Below the pieces are notes generated by a model. That model did not search any database. It saw only the letters and a list, made by a program, of their open reading frames with translations, and was not told where the DNA came from. A DNA stretch of 64,000 nt from Galbitalea sp036266835 (GTDB lineage: Bacteria; Actinomycetota; Actinomycetes; Actinomycetales; Microbacteriaceae): positions 25,345 to 89,344 of the forward strand of contig DATAXD010000012.1 in NCBI GenBank assembly GCA_036266835.1. Reading direction: 5' to 3'. Positions within the stretch are counted from its first letter, which is position 1. Every line of letters begins with the position of its first letter. The translations under genes and the position numbers were made by a program. Shown here in pieces: positions 42,248 through 51,344 of this stretch.

Positions 42248-44835
42248 GCCTGTTCCTCTCCTGCAAGAACGACGTCGCTGAGTGAAACCTCATCGGCTTC
42301 AATAAAGGTCAGCTCGGCAATACGGCCGACCGCTTTGAGATCATCGAGCGCGAAGCCCAGCTGGGCGGGACCGCGGAGGGTCGCGGAGACAACATCCGTC
42401 TTCTGCGAGACCGCGGCATCCGTTTTTGCCCGCCGAATGCCGATGAGAGCCTCGCTGACCAACGGCAGGAGGGTGAGGTCGCCGCCGGATCCGCTCGTCG
42501 TAGGCCACGCCGCGGTGTGCACCGAGCCGACATGGGTCCAGCTCCACACTTCCTCGGTCGCGAACGGGATGAACGGCGCGAAGAGCAGCAGTAGCACTTC
42601 GATCGATTCACGCAGGGTAGCGATCGCGCTGACCTGGCCTTCGACCCCGTTCGCTCCGTAGGCGCGTTCCTTTACCAGCTCGAGGTAGTCGTCGCAGAAA
42701 GTCCAGAAGAATTGTTCTGCGCTCTCGAGCGCTCGCGCGTGATCGAATTCGTTGAAGGCCTGGGTCGCAGTCGTGATGACGCGGTCGAGCTCTGCCGCGA
42801 CCGCGGAATCGACTCCCTCGGCGTTGACGGCTGCCCATCCGGCATCAACTCCCGGCGCATCGAACGAGTACACGAACTTGGCGGCGTTCAATACTTTGAT
42901 CGCGAGGCGCCGACCGATCTTGATCTGTTTCGGATTCTGCGGATCGAACGCGGCATCCGTCCCGAGCCTCGAGGATGCGGCCCAGTAGCGCACGGCGTCC
43001 GAGCCGTGCTCATCGAGCATTCCAGCGGGCGTGACGACGTTGCCCTTGGATTTCGACATCTTCTTGCGGTCAGGGTCGACGATGAATCCGGAGATTCCGG
43101 CGTTCGCCCACGGCACTTCTGCGTGCTCGAGCTGCGACCGCAGCACGGTCGAGAACAGCCAGGTGCGGATGATGTCCTGGCCCTGGCTCCGCATCGAATA
43201 AGGGAACACGAGGTTCCACAGTTCGGGATCGCGCTCCCAGCCGCCCGCTATCTGCGGAGTCAGCGACGAGGTCGCCCAGGTGTCCATGATGTCGAGTTCA
43301 CCCACGAAGGTCTTGCCGCGATCCGCTTCGAGGTAGCCGGCGGGAACCTCGGATGACGGATCGACCGGCAGTGTGTCTTCGGACGGCACAATAACCGAAC
43401 CCTTGTTGCCATCGGCATCAAGCGAGTACCACACGGGGATGGGCACGCCGAAGAAGCGCTGCCGAGAGATCAGCCAGTCGCCGGTAAGCCCACCGACCCA
43501 GTTGTCGTAGCGAACGCGCATGTGCGCGGGCACGAAGTTGATTTGCTTGCCATCGCTGATCAGTTCGGCGCGCAATTTCTCGTCGCGCGAGCCGTTTGTG
43601 ATGTACCACTGCCGGGTCGAGATGATTTCGAGTGGGCGCTCACCCTTTTCGAAGAACTTGACCGCGTGCGTGATCGGAGCGGGTTCGCCCACGAGCTCGC
43701 CAGTCTCGCGCAGCAGCTCCACGATCCGGGTCTTCGCGCTGAACACGGTCTTGCCGGCGAGCTCCGCATACGCTGCCGTTGCCCCATCCGTCACCAGGGC
43801 GTCCGGAGCGTCGGCGACGATGCGCCCGTCCGCGCCGATGATCGTGCGGTTCGGCAGATCCAGTTCCCGCCACCAGACGACGTCGGTCACGTCGCCGAAC
43901 GTGCAGATCATGGCGATGCCGGACCCCTTGTCCTTTTGGGCGAGGTGATGCGCAACGACCGGAACTTCCACCCCGAAGATCGGCGTCGTCACCGTCGTGC
44001 CGAACAGATGTTGGTAGCGCTCGTCATCCGGATGTGCGACGACCGCCACGCAGGCCGGCAGTAGCTCCGGCCGGGTGGTCTGGATGATCAGGTCGCTGCC
44101 GTCGGGTTTGTGGAACTTCAGCGAGTGATACGCGGCGGGCTGGTCGCGGTCTTCGAGCTCCGCCTGCGCCACCGCGGTGCGGAAGGTGATGTCCCAGAGC
44201 GTGGGCGCATCCGCCTGGTAGGCCTCGCCGCGGGCGAGATTACGAAGGAACGCGCGCTGGGCCGCGAGCTGGGCCTCCGGTCCTATTGTTCGGTAGGTCT
44301 GCGCCCAGTCGACCGAAAGCCCGAGCTTGTTCCAGAGTTGCTCGAACTGCTTCTCGTCCTCGACTGTCAGCTTCTCGCACAGCTCGATGAAGTTGCGTCG
44401 CGAAACCGGTACCTGATCGGCAGCTTTGGACGACCCGCCGGACCCGTCGGAGGCGGTACCGCCCTCGAGCGGCGGCACGAAGGACGCGTCATAGGGGAGC
44501 GTCGGATCGCACCGCACACCGTAGTAGTTCTGCACCCGGCGCTCGGTGGGCAGCCCGTTGTCGTCCCAACCCATCGGGTAGAACAGGGTCTTGCCCTGCA
44601 TGCGCTGGTAGCGGGCAACTACATCCATGTGGGTGTAGCTGAAAACGTGGCCGATATGCAGAGAGCCGGATGCCGTCGGCGGCGGGCTGTCGATCGAGAA
44701 GATGTTCTCGCGAGTGGCCGACTCACGATCGAACCGGTAGGTGCCCTGTCTTTTCCAGGACCCAGCCCACTTCGCCTCGAGGCCTTCGAGCGCGGGCCGG
44801 TCGGGAATCGCGGCGCCGGAGGTGGCAGCAGACAT
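42244..44835 (-). CDS. valS: Valyl-tRNA synthetase
   Basis: This 863-residue class I synthetase has the HIGH motif at residues 60-63 (SLHIGHVFSYTH), the GWDDNGLPTERRV segment typical of ValS, an editing domain, and KMSKSKGNVVTP, followed by the anticodon-binding helices. Compared with E. coli ValS (951 residues) it is short, and the long C-terminal coiled coil is reduced. It charges tRNA-Val and edits threonine. The start ATG follows a GGAG site. An acetyltransferase gene overlaps its 3' end. Confidence 0.95.
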   Translation of the reverse strand: MSAATSGAAIPDRPALEGLEAKWAGSWKRQGTYRFDRESATRENIFSIDSPPPTASGSLHIGHVFSYTHMDVVARYQRMQGKTLFYPMGWDDNGLPTERRVQNYYGVRCDPTLPYDASFVPPLEGGTASDGSGGSSKAADQVPVSRRNFIELCEKLTVEDEKQFEQLWNKLGLSVDWAQTYRTIGPEAQLAAQRAFLRNLARGEAYQADAPTLWDITFRTAVAQAELEDRDQPAAYHSLKFHKPDGSDLIIQTTRPELLPACVAVVAHPDDERYQHLFGTTVTTPIFGVEVPVVAHHLAQKDKGSGIAMICTFGDVTDVVWWRELDLPNRTIIGADGRIVADAPDALVTDGATAAYAELAGKTVFSAKTRIVELLRETGELVGEPAPITHAVKFFEKGERPLEIISTRQWYITNGSRDEKLRAELISDGKQINFVPAHMRVRYDNWVGGLTGDWLISRQRFFGVPIPVWYSLDADGNKGSVIVPSEDTLPVDPSSEVPAGYLEADRGKTFVGELDIMDTWATSSLTPQIAGGWERDPELWNLVFPYSMRSQGQDIIRTWLFSTVLRSQLEHAEVPWANAGISGFIVDPDRKKMSKSKGNVVTPAGMLDEHGSDAVRYWAASSRLGTDAAFDPQNPKQIKIGRRLAIKVLNAAKFVYSFDAPGVDAGWAAVNAEGVDSAVAAELDRVITTATQAFNEFDHARALESAEQFFWTFCDDYLELVKERAYGANGVEGQVSAIATLRESIEVLLLLFAPFIPFATEEVWSWTHVGSVHTAAWPTTSGSGGDLTLLPLVSEALIGIRRAKTDAAVSQKTDVVSATLRGPAQLGFALDDLKAVGRIAELTFIEADEVSLSDVVLAGEEQA

Positions 44836-44946
44836 GGGTAACTCCGATTCGATATATGCGGCACCGAGTCGTGTAGAGGTGCCTGAGTGTGAGGTTGTCT
44901 GCCGATTCTACCCGCGCTAAATCGGATCGGAACGATATGTGACTGA

Positions 44947-45579
44947 CTACTGGCCGGGCGAAGTGTTCTTAACTGTCCAGCTCTTGCTCACGTGCTTTCC
45001 GTTGCTTCCGACCAGTGTGATCGTGTAGGTCGAGCTGGGAGTTCCGCAGGAGAAATCGATCGAGTACTGGAAGTCCGACTGATTTCCGTTCAGCGGAATC
45101 TGCATGAACCCAGAATCGGCCGCATCGCTCGTGCCCTGCACGATCCAGGCGCTGTCCGCCCGAATCGTCGCCCAGGTAACCTTCACAATCGGCGGCGTGC
45201 CCGTGTAGTAGGGGCCGCTCGAGCAACTGTTGATCGCGGTCTGCACGTTGAAAACCGTGAATTTGGGGTCAGTTGACTGAGTTGGCGGGGGTGGCGCCGA
45301 GGTGTGGGATTGGCTCGACGTCGGCGTCGGCGTCGGCGTCGGCGTTGTGTTGACCACCGGTGGCGGCGCACTCGTGGTCGGAGCTGGGGTCTGGCTGGTG
45401 AGTGCGGCCGGCTGCGGATTGGCCGGGCGGGAGGTCAGAACGATGACAAGCACCACGATCGCCGCGACGAGGACGAGGCCGACAATGACGAGCAATGGCA
45501 CCAGTCGGTTGGGCTTCTTCTGCGGCGGAGTGGCTGTCGCGGGCGTATCGAATCGCTGGGTAGGTGTGTCGTCGCTCAT
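44947..45579 (-). CDS. Membrane-anchored extracytoplasmic protein, paralogue of 47143-47712
   Basis: I start at the ATG ending at 45579 (MSDDTPTQRF), which has AGGGG upstream. The 210-residue product has a short cytoplasmic N-terminus, one membrane helix (LVPLLVIVGLVLVAAIVVLVIVL), a Pro/Thr/Ser linker of about 50 residues and an outer domain of about 100 residues with two cysteines. The outer domain shares the pattern VTWATI..DSAWIV..ADSGFMQIPLNGNQSDFQY..Y TITLVGSNGKHVSKSWTV with the protein at 47143-47712. The function is unknown; a surface Ig-like module is possible. Confidence 0.78.
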   Translation of the reverse strand: MSDDTPTQRFDTPATATPPQKKPNRLVPLLVIVGLVLVAAIVVLVIVLTSRPANPQPAALTSQTPAPTTSAPPPVVNTTPTPTPTPTSSQSHTSAPPPPTQSTDPKFTVFNVQTAINSCSSGPYYTGTPPIVKVTWATIRADSAWIVQGTSDAADSGFMQIPLNGNQSDFQYSIDFSCGTPSSTYTITLVGSNGKHVSKSWTVKNTSPGQ

Positions 45580-45734
45580 TGCGATCCCCTCTTCGTGTCC
45601 AACGGTTGTCCCCCGAAGGGGGTGCAGGGCGCTGCCCAGCATATGGCGAGCGCAATGACCTTCGTAAGAGTCAGAGATACTCAGGTCGGGATGCTCACGG
45701 CGCTCGCGACAATTCGGGTTTCCAGCCTCTTGTG

Positions 45735-45755
45735 CTAGTGCAAATAGAACAATAG
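45735..45755. promoter_or_regulatory. Candidate operator of the GntR regulator
   Basis: CTAGTG (45735-45740) and CAATAG (45750-45755) form a 21-bp inverted repeat with one mismatch, ending 9 bp before the GTG start of the GntR gene. The short leader suggests that the site overlaps the promoter. Binding by the adjacent regulator is inferred. Confidence 0.4.
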
Positions 45756-45764
45756 ACTCCCGTC

Positions 45765-46118
45765 GTGCTCATTAGAATCGACCCGGCATCGTCGGTGCCG
45801 ATGTTCGAGCAGCTCGCCGCATCCGTTCGTTTCGATGCAAGCCGCGGCACGTTGCGGCCAGGCGACCGACTGCCGTCGGCCCGCGAGCTTGCCGAGTCAC
45901 TGGACGTCAACGTGCATACCGTATTGCGCGCTTATCAATTGCTCCGAGATGAAGGACTCGTCGATTTGCGTCCCGGACGCGGCGCAGTCATCACGGTTCG
46001 CGCCGCGAGTTTCAGCGATCTGGGCGAGGCGATTCCGAGGTTGGTGTCGCAAGCCAGAGCCGTCGGCGTGAGCGTCTCCGCGCTGACCGCAATGATTCGA
46101 CAGGAGTATGCCGCATGA
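45765..46118 (+). CDS. Short GntR family regulator (YtrA type)
   Basis: This 117-residue protein starts at GTG. Residues 10-75 form the GntR winged helix (MFEQLAASVRFDASRGTLRPGDRLPSARELAESL and VNVHTVLRAYQLLRDEGLVDLRPGRGAVI). Only about 40 residues follow, the size of the YtrA subfamily, which dimerises by two short helices. It overlaps the next gene by 4 bp (ATGA). Such pairs with DUF1648 membrane proteins are common in Gram-positive bacteria, the regulator controlling the operon. Confidence 0.9.
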   Translation: MLIRIDPASSVPMFEQLAASVRFDASRGTLRPGDRLPSARELAESLDVNVHTVLRAYQLLRDEGLVDLRPGRGAVITVRAASFSDLGEAIPRLVSQARAVGVSVSALTAMIRQEYAA

Positions 46119-47116
46119 CCTCAACGCACCACGGGTTTCGCCTGCTCGCGGTCGCGGTTCTCGCGCCGCTGGTTCTCACGATCGCCGGGGTGCTGATAAC
46201 GGCCGAGCTCGCGGCGACCGGGCCGCCACGGATCGCGACACACTGGGGATTCGCAGGTGCGCCGAACGGATTCGGTTCGCCGTACACCTACCCCATTCTC
46301 ATCGCGGCGATTTCCATCGCCCTCATCGTCTTGCTTGGCGGCACCAGCGTGCTGGCTGCCCATCGCGCTCCGCTCACGCGAGTGCTCAAGCTTCTCGCGA
46401 TCACGCCGATCTGGATCACAGTGCTGCTGGGAGTCGGGCTTGGGGGAGCTCTGCTCGAGCAGCGCACCGTCGCATCCGTCAGCCACGCGCAGAGTCCCGG
46501 TTTCGCGCTCCTCGTGGGTGCTGTGGGCGCGACGATCATCTCGGCCGCTTCGTGGTTCGTTCTACCGAGGGCACAGAAGTCGCCGACCGAGGCCGAAACC
46601 GTGTCCGTCGCACCGGTGCAGTTGGCAGATGGCGAGCGAGCTTCGTGGATCCGTACGACGTCGGCCTCGCGACCGATCCTGTTCGTCTTCGTTGGCATCG
46701 GGGTGATTCTCGGTGCCGCAGAGATCCTGGTCGTGACCGCCAGCGGGCAACAGGTCTGGTGGTTCCTCATCGTCCCGGTGGTGGTCCTACTCATCCTGTT
46801 GTCAAACCTGGCATTCACGGTGCGCATCGACTCGCGGGGCGTGCGCATCCGCAGCGTCGTCGGGTTCCCGTCGATCTCGATTCCCCTCGACAATCTGGTG
46901 TCCGCGAACGTCACGGACGTGCTCGCGTTCACGCAGTATGGCGGATGGGGTCTGCGCTTCAACCTGAACGGGCGCCTCGGGATCATCCTGCGATCCGGTG
47001 AGGCGCTCGAGGTTCATCGCAGAAAAGGCCTCACCGTTGTTATCACCATCGATGACGCGACCACGGCTGCGGGGCTCGTCAACGCTCTGGTGAAGCGACG
47101 CGGGTTGCTTGCCTGA
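46115..47116 (+). CDS. DUF1648-domain membrane protein
   Basis: This 333-residue protein has a first helix, then the DUF1648 pattern LAATGPPRIATHWGFAGAPNGFGS, followed by helices near residues 70, 95, 130, 190 and 215. After the last helix comes a soluble C-terminal domain of about 100 residues (FTVRIDSRGVRIRSVVGFPSISIPLDNL) resembling a PH-like module. It is translationally coupled to the upstream GntR regulator. The family is associated with envelope stress and immunity in Bacillus relatives; the precise function is unknown. Confidence 0.85.
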   Translation: MTSTHHGFRLLAVAVLAPLVLTIAGVLITAELAATGPPRIATHWGFAGAPNGFGSPYTYPILIAAISIALIVLLGGTSVLAAHRAPLTRVLKLLAITPIWITVLLGVGLGGALLEQRTVASVSHAQSPGFALLVGAVGATIISAASWFVLPRAQKSPTEAETVSVAPVQLADGERASWIRTTSASRPILFVFVGIGVILGAAEILVVTASGQQVWWFLIVPVVVLLILLSNLAFTVRIDSRGVRIRSVVGFPSISIPLDNLVSANVTDVLAFTQYGGWGLRFNLNGRLGIILRSGEALEVHRRKGLTVVITIDDATTAAGLVNALVKRRGLLA

Positions 47117-47142
47117 CGACGCCTGCCGGATCGAGTGCGGGC

Positions 47143-47712
47143 CTACTGGTCTCCAACGTTGGTGACGGTCCAGTGCTCGCTGATGTGCTGTCCGTTAGGT
47201 GCGACCAGCGTGAGCGTGTACGCCTGACTCGGCCGATGGAAGCAGTCGAACAGGTGCTCATCGGTGAAGTCGTTTTGATTGCCGGTCAGCGGAATCTGCA
47301 TGTACATGTCATTCGCAGCGTCACCATCGTTCGCGGTGTACCACGCGGACACCGCGTTCGCGCTGGCCCAGGAGACCGTGATGACGGGCTTGGTGTCCGA
47401 GCCCTGGACGCACTTGACCTGCGTCACCGCATGAAAGTAGGTGAACCTGGTGCTGTGGTCGACCGGTTTCGGTGCGGGTGTGGAATGAGTAGTCGGTGCC
47501 GGGGTATTCGACTGTTGCGCGGGCGCAGGGGCGGGGGCGGACGGACTATTGGACGTCTGGTCGATCGCGGCGGTTGGATTCGCCCCTCCGCCGAGGCCAC
47601 GGCCGATCAGAAGGAACACGAGGGCGACGACAACGATGAGGAGTACACCCCCAGCGATTGCAAGAATAATGACGATTTTTCTATTCGGACTTGCCGGTGC
47701 TGCTTGTGACAT
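47143..47712 (-). CDS. Membrane-anchored extracytoplasmic protein, paralogue of 44947-45579
   Basis: This 189-residue protein starts at the ATG ending at 47712 (MSQAAPASPN). One membrane helix (IVIILAIAGGVLLIVVVALVFLL) is followed by a Pro/Ala/Ser/Thr linker and an outer domain with two cysteines (QVKCVQGSD and LFDCFHR). The pattern VSWASANAVSAWYTANDGDAANDMYMQIPLTGNQNDF..YTLTLVAPNGQHISEHWTV aligns with the C-terminal domain at 44947-45579. The two paralogues flank the GntR-DUF1648 pair. The function is unknown. Confidence 0.78.
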   Translation of the reverse strand: MSQAAPASPNRKIVIILAIAGGVLLIVVVALVFLLIGRGLGGGANPTAAIDQTSNSPSAPAPAPAQQSNTPAPTTHSTPAPKPVDHSTRFTYFHAVTQVKCVQGSDTKPVITVSWASANAVSAWYTANDGDAANDMYMQIPLTGNQNDFTDEHLFDCFHRPSQAYTLTLVAPNGQHISEHWTVTNVGDQ

Positions 47713-47825
47713 GGGAGCGGCTTTCGTCGGGATGCAGCACAGCGTAGACCCCGTCGTGGTCCGCGGAATAGGGGGCGGATGTCGCAGCATCAGCGAGCAA
47801 CCGCGATCCTGCTCTACAGTTGAGC

Positions 47826-48038
47826 GCAAGACATCGATCCGGCAATCACCGGGGAGTCGTCGGAAGAAACAGCGCTAGCGCCTATTAGAACCGACCGGGT
47901 GAGCCCGTTACAGCTAATTGAGTGGCTTTTGAACTCGAGGCGCGCGCAGCGCGACTCGACCATCAAAAGCAAGCGGGGTGGTACCGCGGCATCCGTCGTC
48001 CTCGTGCAGAACGTACAAATGCACGAGTTGAGGCACCG
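47826..48038 (+). promoter_or_regulatory. ileS T-box leader (short stem I, translational type)
   Basis: The leader contains a small stem CCGG-CAATCA-CCGG (47839-47852) whose loop exposes the isoleucine codon ATC (47845-47847), then linker hairpins, then the T-box core AGCGGGGTGGTACCGCGG (47972-47989) with TGGT at 47979-47982 to pair with the ACCA end of uncharged tRNA-Ile. A perfect CTCGTGCA/TGCACGAG hairpin (48001-48027) comes just before the likely ribosome site TTGAGG. There is no terminator T-run, so control is expected at translation, as known for actinobacterial ileS. Confidence 0.9.
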
Positions 48039-51000
48039 GTGACCTATCCAATCAACGCCCGAAAGAGAGCGGCGCTGCCCGCGTCTCCGAAATTTCCGGA
48101 GCTCGAGCAGGACGTTCTCGCGTTCTGGAAGAGCGACAAGACTTTCCAGGCGTCCATCGACCAGCGCGACGGCAGCGACGAGTGGGTGTTCTACGACGGA
48201 CCGCCGTTCGCGAACGGCCTCCCGCACTACGGGCACCTGCTCACCGGATACGCAAAGGATGTCTTCCCGCGCTTCCAGACCATGCGTGGCAAGCAGGTAC
48301 ACCGCCGGTTCGGGTGGGACACTCACGGACTCCCCGCTGAACTCGAAGCGATGCGCCAGCTCGGACTGACCGAAAAGCACGAGATCGAAGACATGGGAAT
48401 CGACGTCTTCAACAGGAAGGCTCGCGAGTCGGTTCTGGAGTACACGAAGGAATGGGAAGAGTACGTCACCCGCGCGGCGCGCTGGGTCGATTTCGACAAC
48501 GCCTATAAATCGCTTGACGTCAGCTTCATGGAATCGGTCATCTGGGCGTTCAAGCAGCTCTACGACAAGCAACTCGCGTACGAGGGCTTCCGGGTACTGG
48601 CCTACTGCTGGCACGACGAGACTCCACTGTCCAATCACGAACTGCGGATGGACGACGACGTCTACAAGATGCGGCAGGACCAGTCGGTCACCGTGACATT
48701 CCCGCTCGACGGCGCGAAGGCCGAGGCGCTCGGACTCACGGCCGTGCGGGCGCTGGCCTGGACAACTACGCCATGGACGCTTCCGACGAACCTCGCGCTC
48801 GCCGTCGGGCCCTCTATCGAATACAGCGTCGTGCCCGCCGGGCCACTCGGCGCTGGCGACGGCGCCGCCGAGGGGTCTGCCCAATACCTGCTCGCGACGG
48901 ACACAGTCGCCGCGTATGCCAAGGAACTCGGCTATGCCACCGCCGAAGAGGCCACCGCGGCCGTCGTGCGTTCGCTCAAGGGCAGCGAGCTCGCGGGCAT
49001 CCGTTACGCGCGGCTTTGGGATTACTACGCAGATACCGAGAAGTGGGGCACCGAAAACGCCTGGCAGATCCTGGTTGCGGACTACGTAGCTACCGGTGAA
49101 GGCACGGGCATTGTTCACCAGGCTCCCGCGTTCGGCGAGGACGACCAGATCGTGTGCGCCGCCGCCGGCATCCCGGTGATCGTGTCGGTCGACGATGGGG
49201 CAAAATTCCTGCCGATAGTGGCCGACGTCGCGGGGCTGCAGGTGTTCGAGGCGAACAAGCCACTGACGCAGAAGCTGCGCGCGGACGGCCGCCTACTGAA
49301 GCTGGCCAGCTATGAACACAGCTACCCGCACTGCTGGCGTTGTCGTAATCCGCTCATCTACAAGGCGGTGTCGAGCTGGTTCGTGCGTGTGCCCGAGTTC
49401 CGCGACCGGATGGGGGATCTCAACCAGAAGATCAACTGGGTTCCCGAGAACGTCAAGGATGGCGCGTTCGGCAAGTGGCTCAGCAATGCGCGCGACTGGT
49501 CGATCTCTCGAAACCGGTACTGGGGGTCGCCCATCCCGGTCTGGAAGAGCGATGATCCGGCACATCCGCGAATCGATGTCTACGGATCTCTCGAGGTACT
49601 CGAGGCGGACTTCGGGCGCTTGCCAACGAACGCCGACGGCGAGACCGACCTGCACCGCCCGTACATCGATGAGCTGACGAGGCCGAATCCCGACGACCCG
49701 AGCGGCAAGTCGACCATGCGTCGCATCGATGACGTCCTTGATGTCTGGTTCGACTCCGGATCGATGCCATTCGCCCAGGTGCACTATCCGTTCGAGAACA
49801 AGGAGTGGTTCGCCACTCACGCACCCGCCGACTTCATCGTCGAGTACATCGGGCAGACCCGCGGCTGGTTCTACATGATGCACGTCCTGTCGACGGCGCT
49901 GTTCGATCGGCCGGCATTCAAGAACGTGCTGAGCCATGGCATCGTGCTCGGCAGCGACGGCCAGAAGATGTCGAAGTCGCTGCGTAACTATCCGGATGTC
50001 TCCGAAGTCTTCGACCGCGACGGCTCCGATGCGATGCGCTGGTTCCTGATGTCGTCGTCAGTGATCAGGGGCGGCAACCTGGTCGTGACGGAGGAGGGCA
50101 TCCGCGAGAGCGTTCGACAGTTCATGCTGCCGATGTGGAGCACCTACTACTTCTTCACGTTGTATGCGAATGCGTCGAACTACACGGCCAAGCGCCGGAC
50201 GGACTCGACCAATGTCCTTGACCGGTATCTGCTCGCGAAGACCAGCCAGCTCATCCGCGACGTCACGGACGACCTCGAAGCGTTCGACTCGCCCCTGGCG
50301 TCCGCAAAGCTGCGCGACTTCGCGGAGGTTCTGACGAACTGGTACGTGCGTCGGTCGCGCGAACGCTTCTGGGCGGGTACGGATGCCGATGCCTTCGACA
50401 CTCTCTACACCGTGCTCGAGTCGGTGACCCGGGTCGCCGCGCCGCTGTCGCCCCTGATCATGGAAGAGATCTGGCGGGGACTGACCGGTGGTCGCAGCGT
50501 CCACCTCGAGGACTGGCCCGAGCCGGAAGAGTTTCCCGAGAATCCGAAGCTCGTCGAAGCTATGGATCTTGTGCGAGAGATTGCATCCAGCGGTCTCGCG
50601 CTTCGGAAAGCGAAGGGCCTCCGCGTTCGTCTTCCGCTGGCGGCGCTAACCGTTGTGGTGGACGAGCCCGGCTCCTTGGGTGAGTTCGGGTCGATCCTCG
50701 CCGAGGAGCTCAACGTCAAGCGGGTCGAGTTCACCGAGTTGACCGACGACAGCTTCGAGACGGCCGGGGTGTCGCGGCAGCTCATCGTGAACGCGCGAGC
50801 ACTTGGACCTCGGGTCGGTAAGGACGTGCAGCGCATCATTCAGGCGGTCAAGGCGGGCGAGTGGACGATCGGCGCGGACGGAACGGTGCTGGCTGACGGT
50901 AGCGAACTGCTGGCAGGCGAGTTCGAGCTGCAGCTCAGGGAACCGGACGACGGGAGCTCGGTAGCGTTCCTGCCGTCCGGTGGTTTCGTCCTTCTCGATA

Positions 51001-51344
51001 CCGCGCTGACGCCGGAACTCGAGGCCGAGGGGCTCGCGCGAGACATCATCCGTGCCATCCAGGACACGCGGAAGGCAGCTGGTCTGGACGTGAGCGACCG
51101 CATTCGCCTGAAAATCCTTGGCTCTTCGCAATCCGACGTGAGCGCGCTCGGCCAGTTCAGTGAGACGATTGCTGGCGAAACCCTCAGCCGCACAGTCGCC
51201 ATCGACTTCGCATCGGATCCCGCGACAGAGGCAGCGATGTCGTCGGCCGCCGGATCCCAGCGGTCTGTGGTGGATGCACACCAGTATGCAAACGAGGGCA
51301 TCCTCGTAATCGACGTGTGGAAGTCAGAACTGATTGATGTCTAA
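48039..51344 (+). CDS. ileS: Isoleucyl-tRNA synthetase
   Basis: I start at the GTG at 48039 (MTYPINARKRAALP), directly after the T-box leader, giving 1101 residues. The HIGH-type motif is H63-YGH66 and KMSKS is at residues 643-647 (GQKMSKSLRNYPDV). The editing domain, anticodon domain and a long C-terminal extension are present. The length and the LRNYPD context fit the eukaryote-like type usual in actinobacteria, a type known for low mupirocin sensitivity; that phenotype is not shown here. The gene overlaps folC by 8 bp. Confidence 0.95.
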   Translation: MTYPINARKRAALPASPKFPELEQDVLAFWKSDKTFQASIDQRDGSDEWVFYDGPPFANGLPHYGHLLTGYAKDVFPRFQTMRGKQVHRRFGWDTHGLPAELEAMRQLGLTEKHEIEDMGIDVFNRKARESVLEYTKEWEEYVTRAARWVDFDNAYKSLDVSFMESVIWAFKQLYDKQLAYEGFRVLAYCWHDETPLSNHELRMDDDVYKMRQDQSVTVTFPLDGAKAEALGLTAVRALAWTTTPWTLPTNLALAVGPSIEYSVVPAGPLGAGDGAAEGSAQYLLATDTVAAYAKELGYATAEEATAAVVRSLKGSELAGIRYARLWDYYADTEKWGTENAWQILVADYVATGEGTGIVHQAPAFGEDDQIVCAAAGIPVIVSVDDGAKFLPIVADVAGLQVFEANKPLTQKLRADGRLLKLASYEHSYPHCWRCRNPLIYKAVSSWFVRVPEFRDRMGDLNQKINWVPENVKDGAFGKWLSNARDWSISRNRYWGSPIPVWKSDDPAHPRIDVYGSLEVLEADFGRLPTNADGETDLHRPYIDELTRPNPDDPSGKSTMRRIDDVLDVWFDSGSMPFAQVHYPFENKEWFATHAPADFIVEYIGQTRGWFYMMHVLSTALFDRPAFKNVLSHGIVLGSDGQKMSKSLRNYPDVSEVFDRDGSDAMRWFLMSSSVIRGGNLVVTEEGIRESVRQFMLPMWSTYYFFTLYANASNYTAKRRTDSTNVLDRYLLAKTSQLIRDVTDDLEAFDSPLASAKLRDFAEVLTNWYVRRSRERFWAGTDADAFDTLYTVLESVTRVAAPLSPLIMEEIWRGLTGGRSVHLEDWPEPEEFPENPKLVEAMDLVREIASSGLALRKAKGLRVRLPLAALTVVVDEPGSLGEFGSILAEELNVKRVEFTELTDDSFETAGVSRQLIVNARALGPRVGKDVQRIIQAVKAGEWTIGADGTVLADGSELLAGEFELQLREPDDGSSVAFLPSGGFVLLDTALTPELEAEGLARDIIRAIQDTRKAAGLDVSDRIRLKILGSSQSDVSALGQFSETIAGETLSRTVAIDFASDPATEAAMSSAAGSQRSVVDAHQYANEGILVIDVWKSELIDV

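Noticed and set aside
47922..48038. Longer start for ileS
   Set aside because: The extension translates the T-box leader. The family N-terminus begins at the GTG at 48039.
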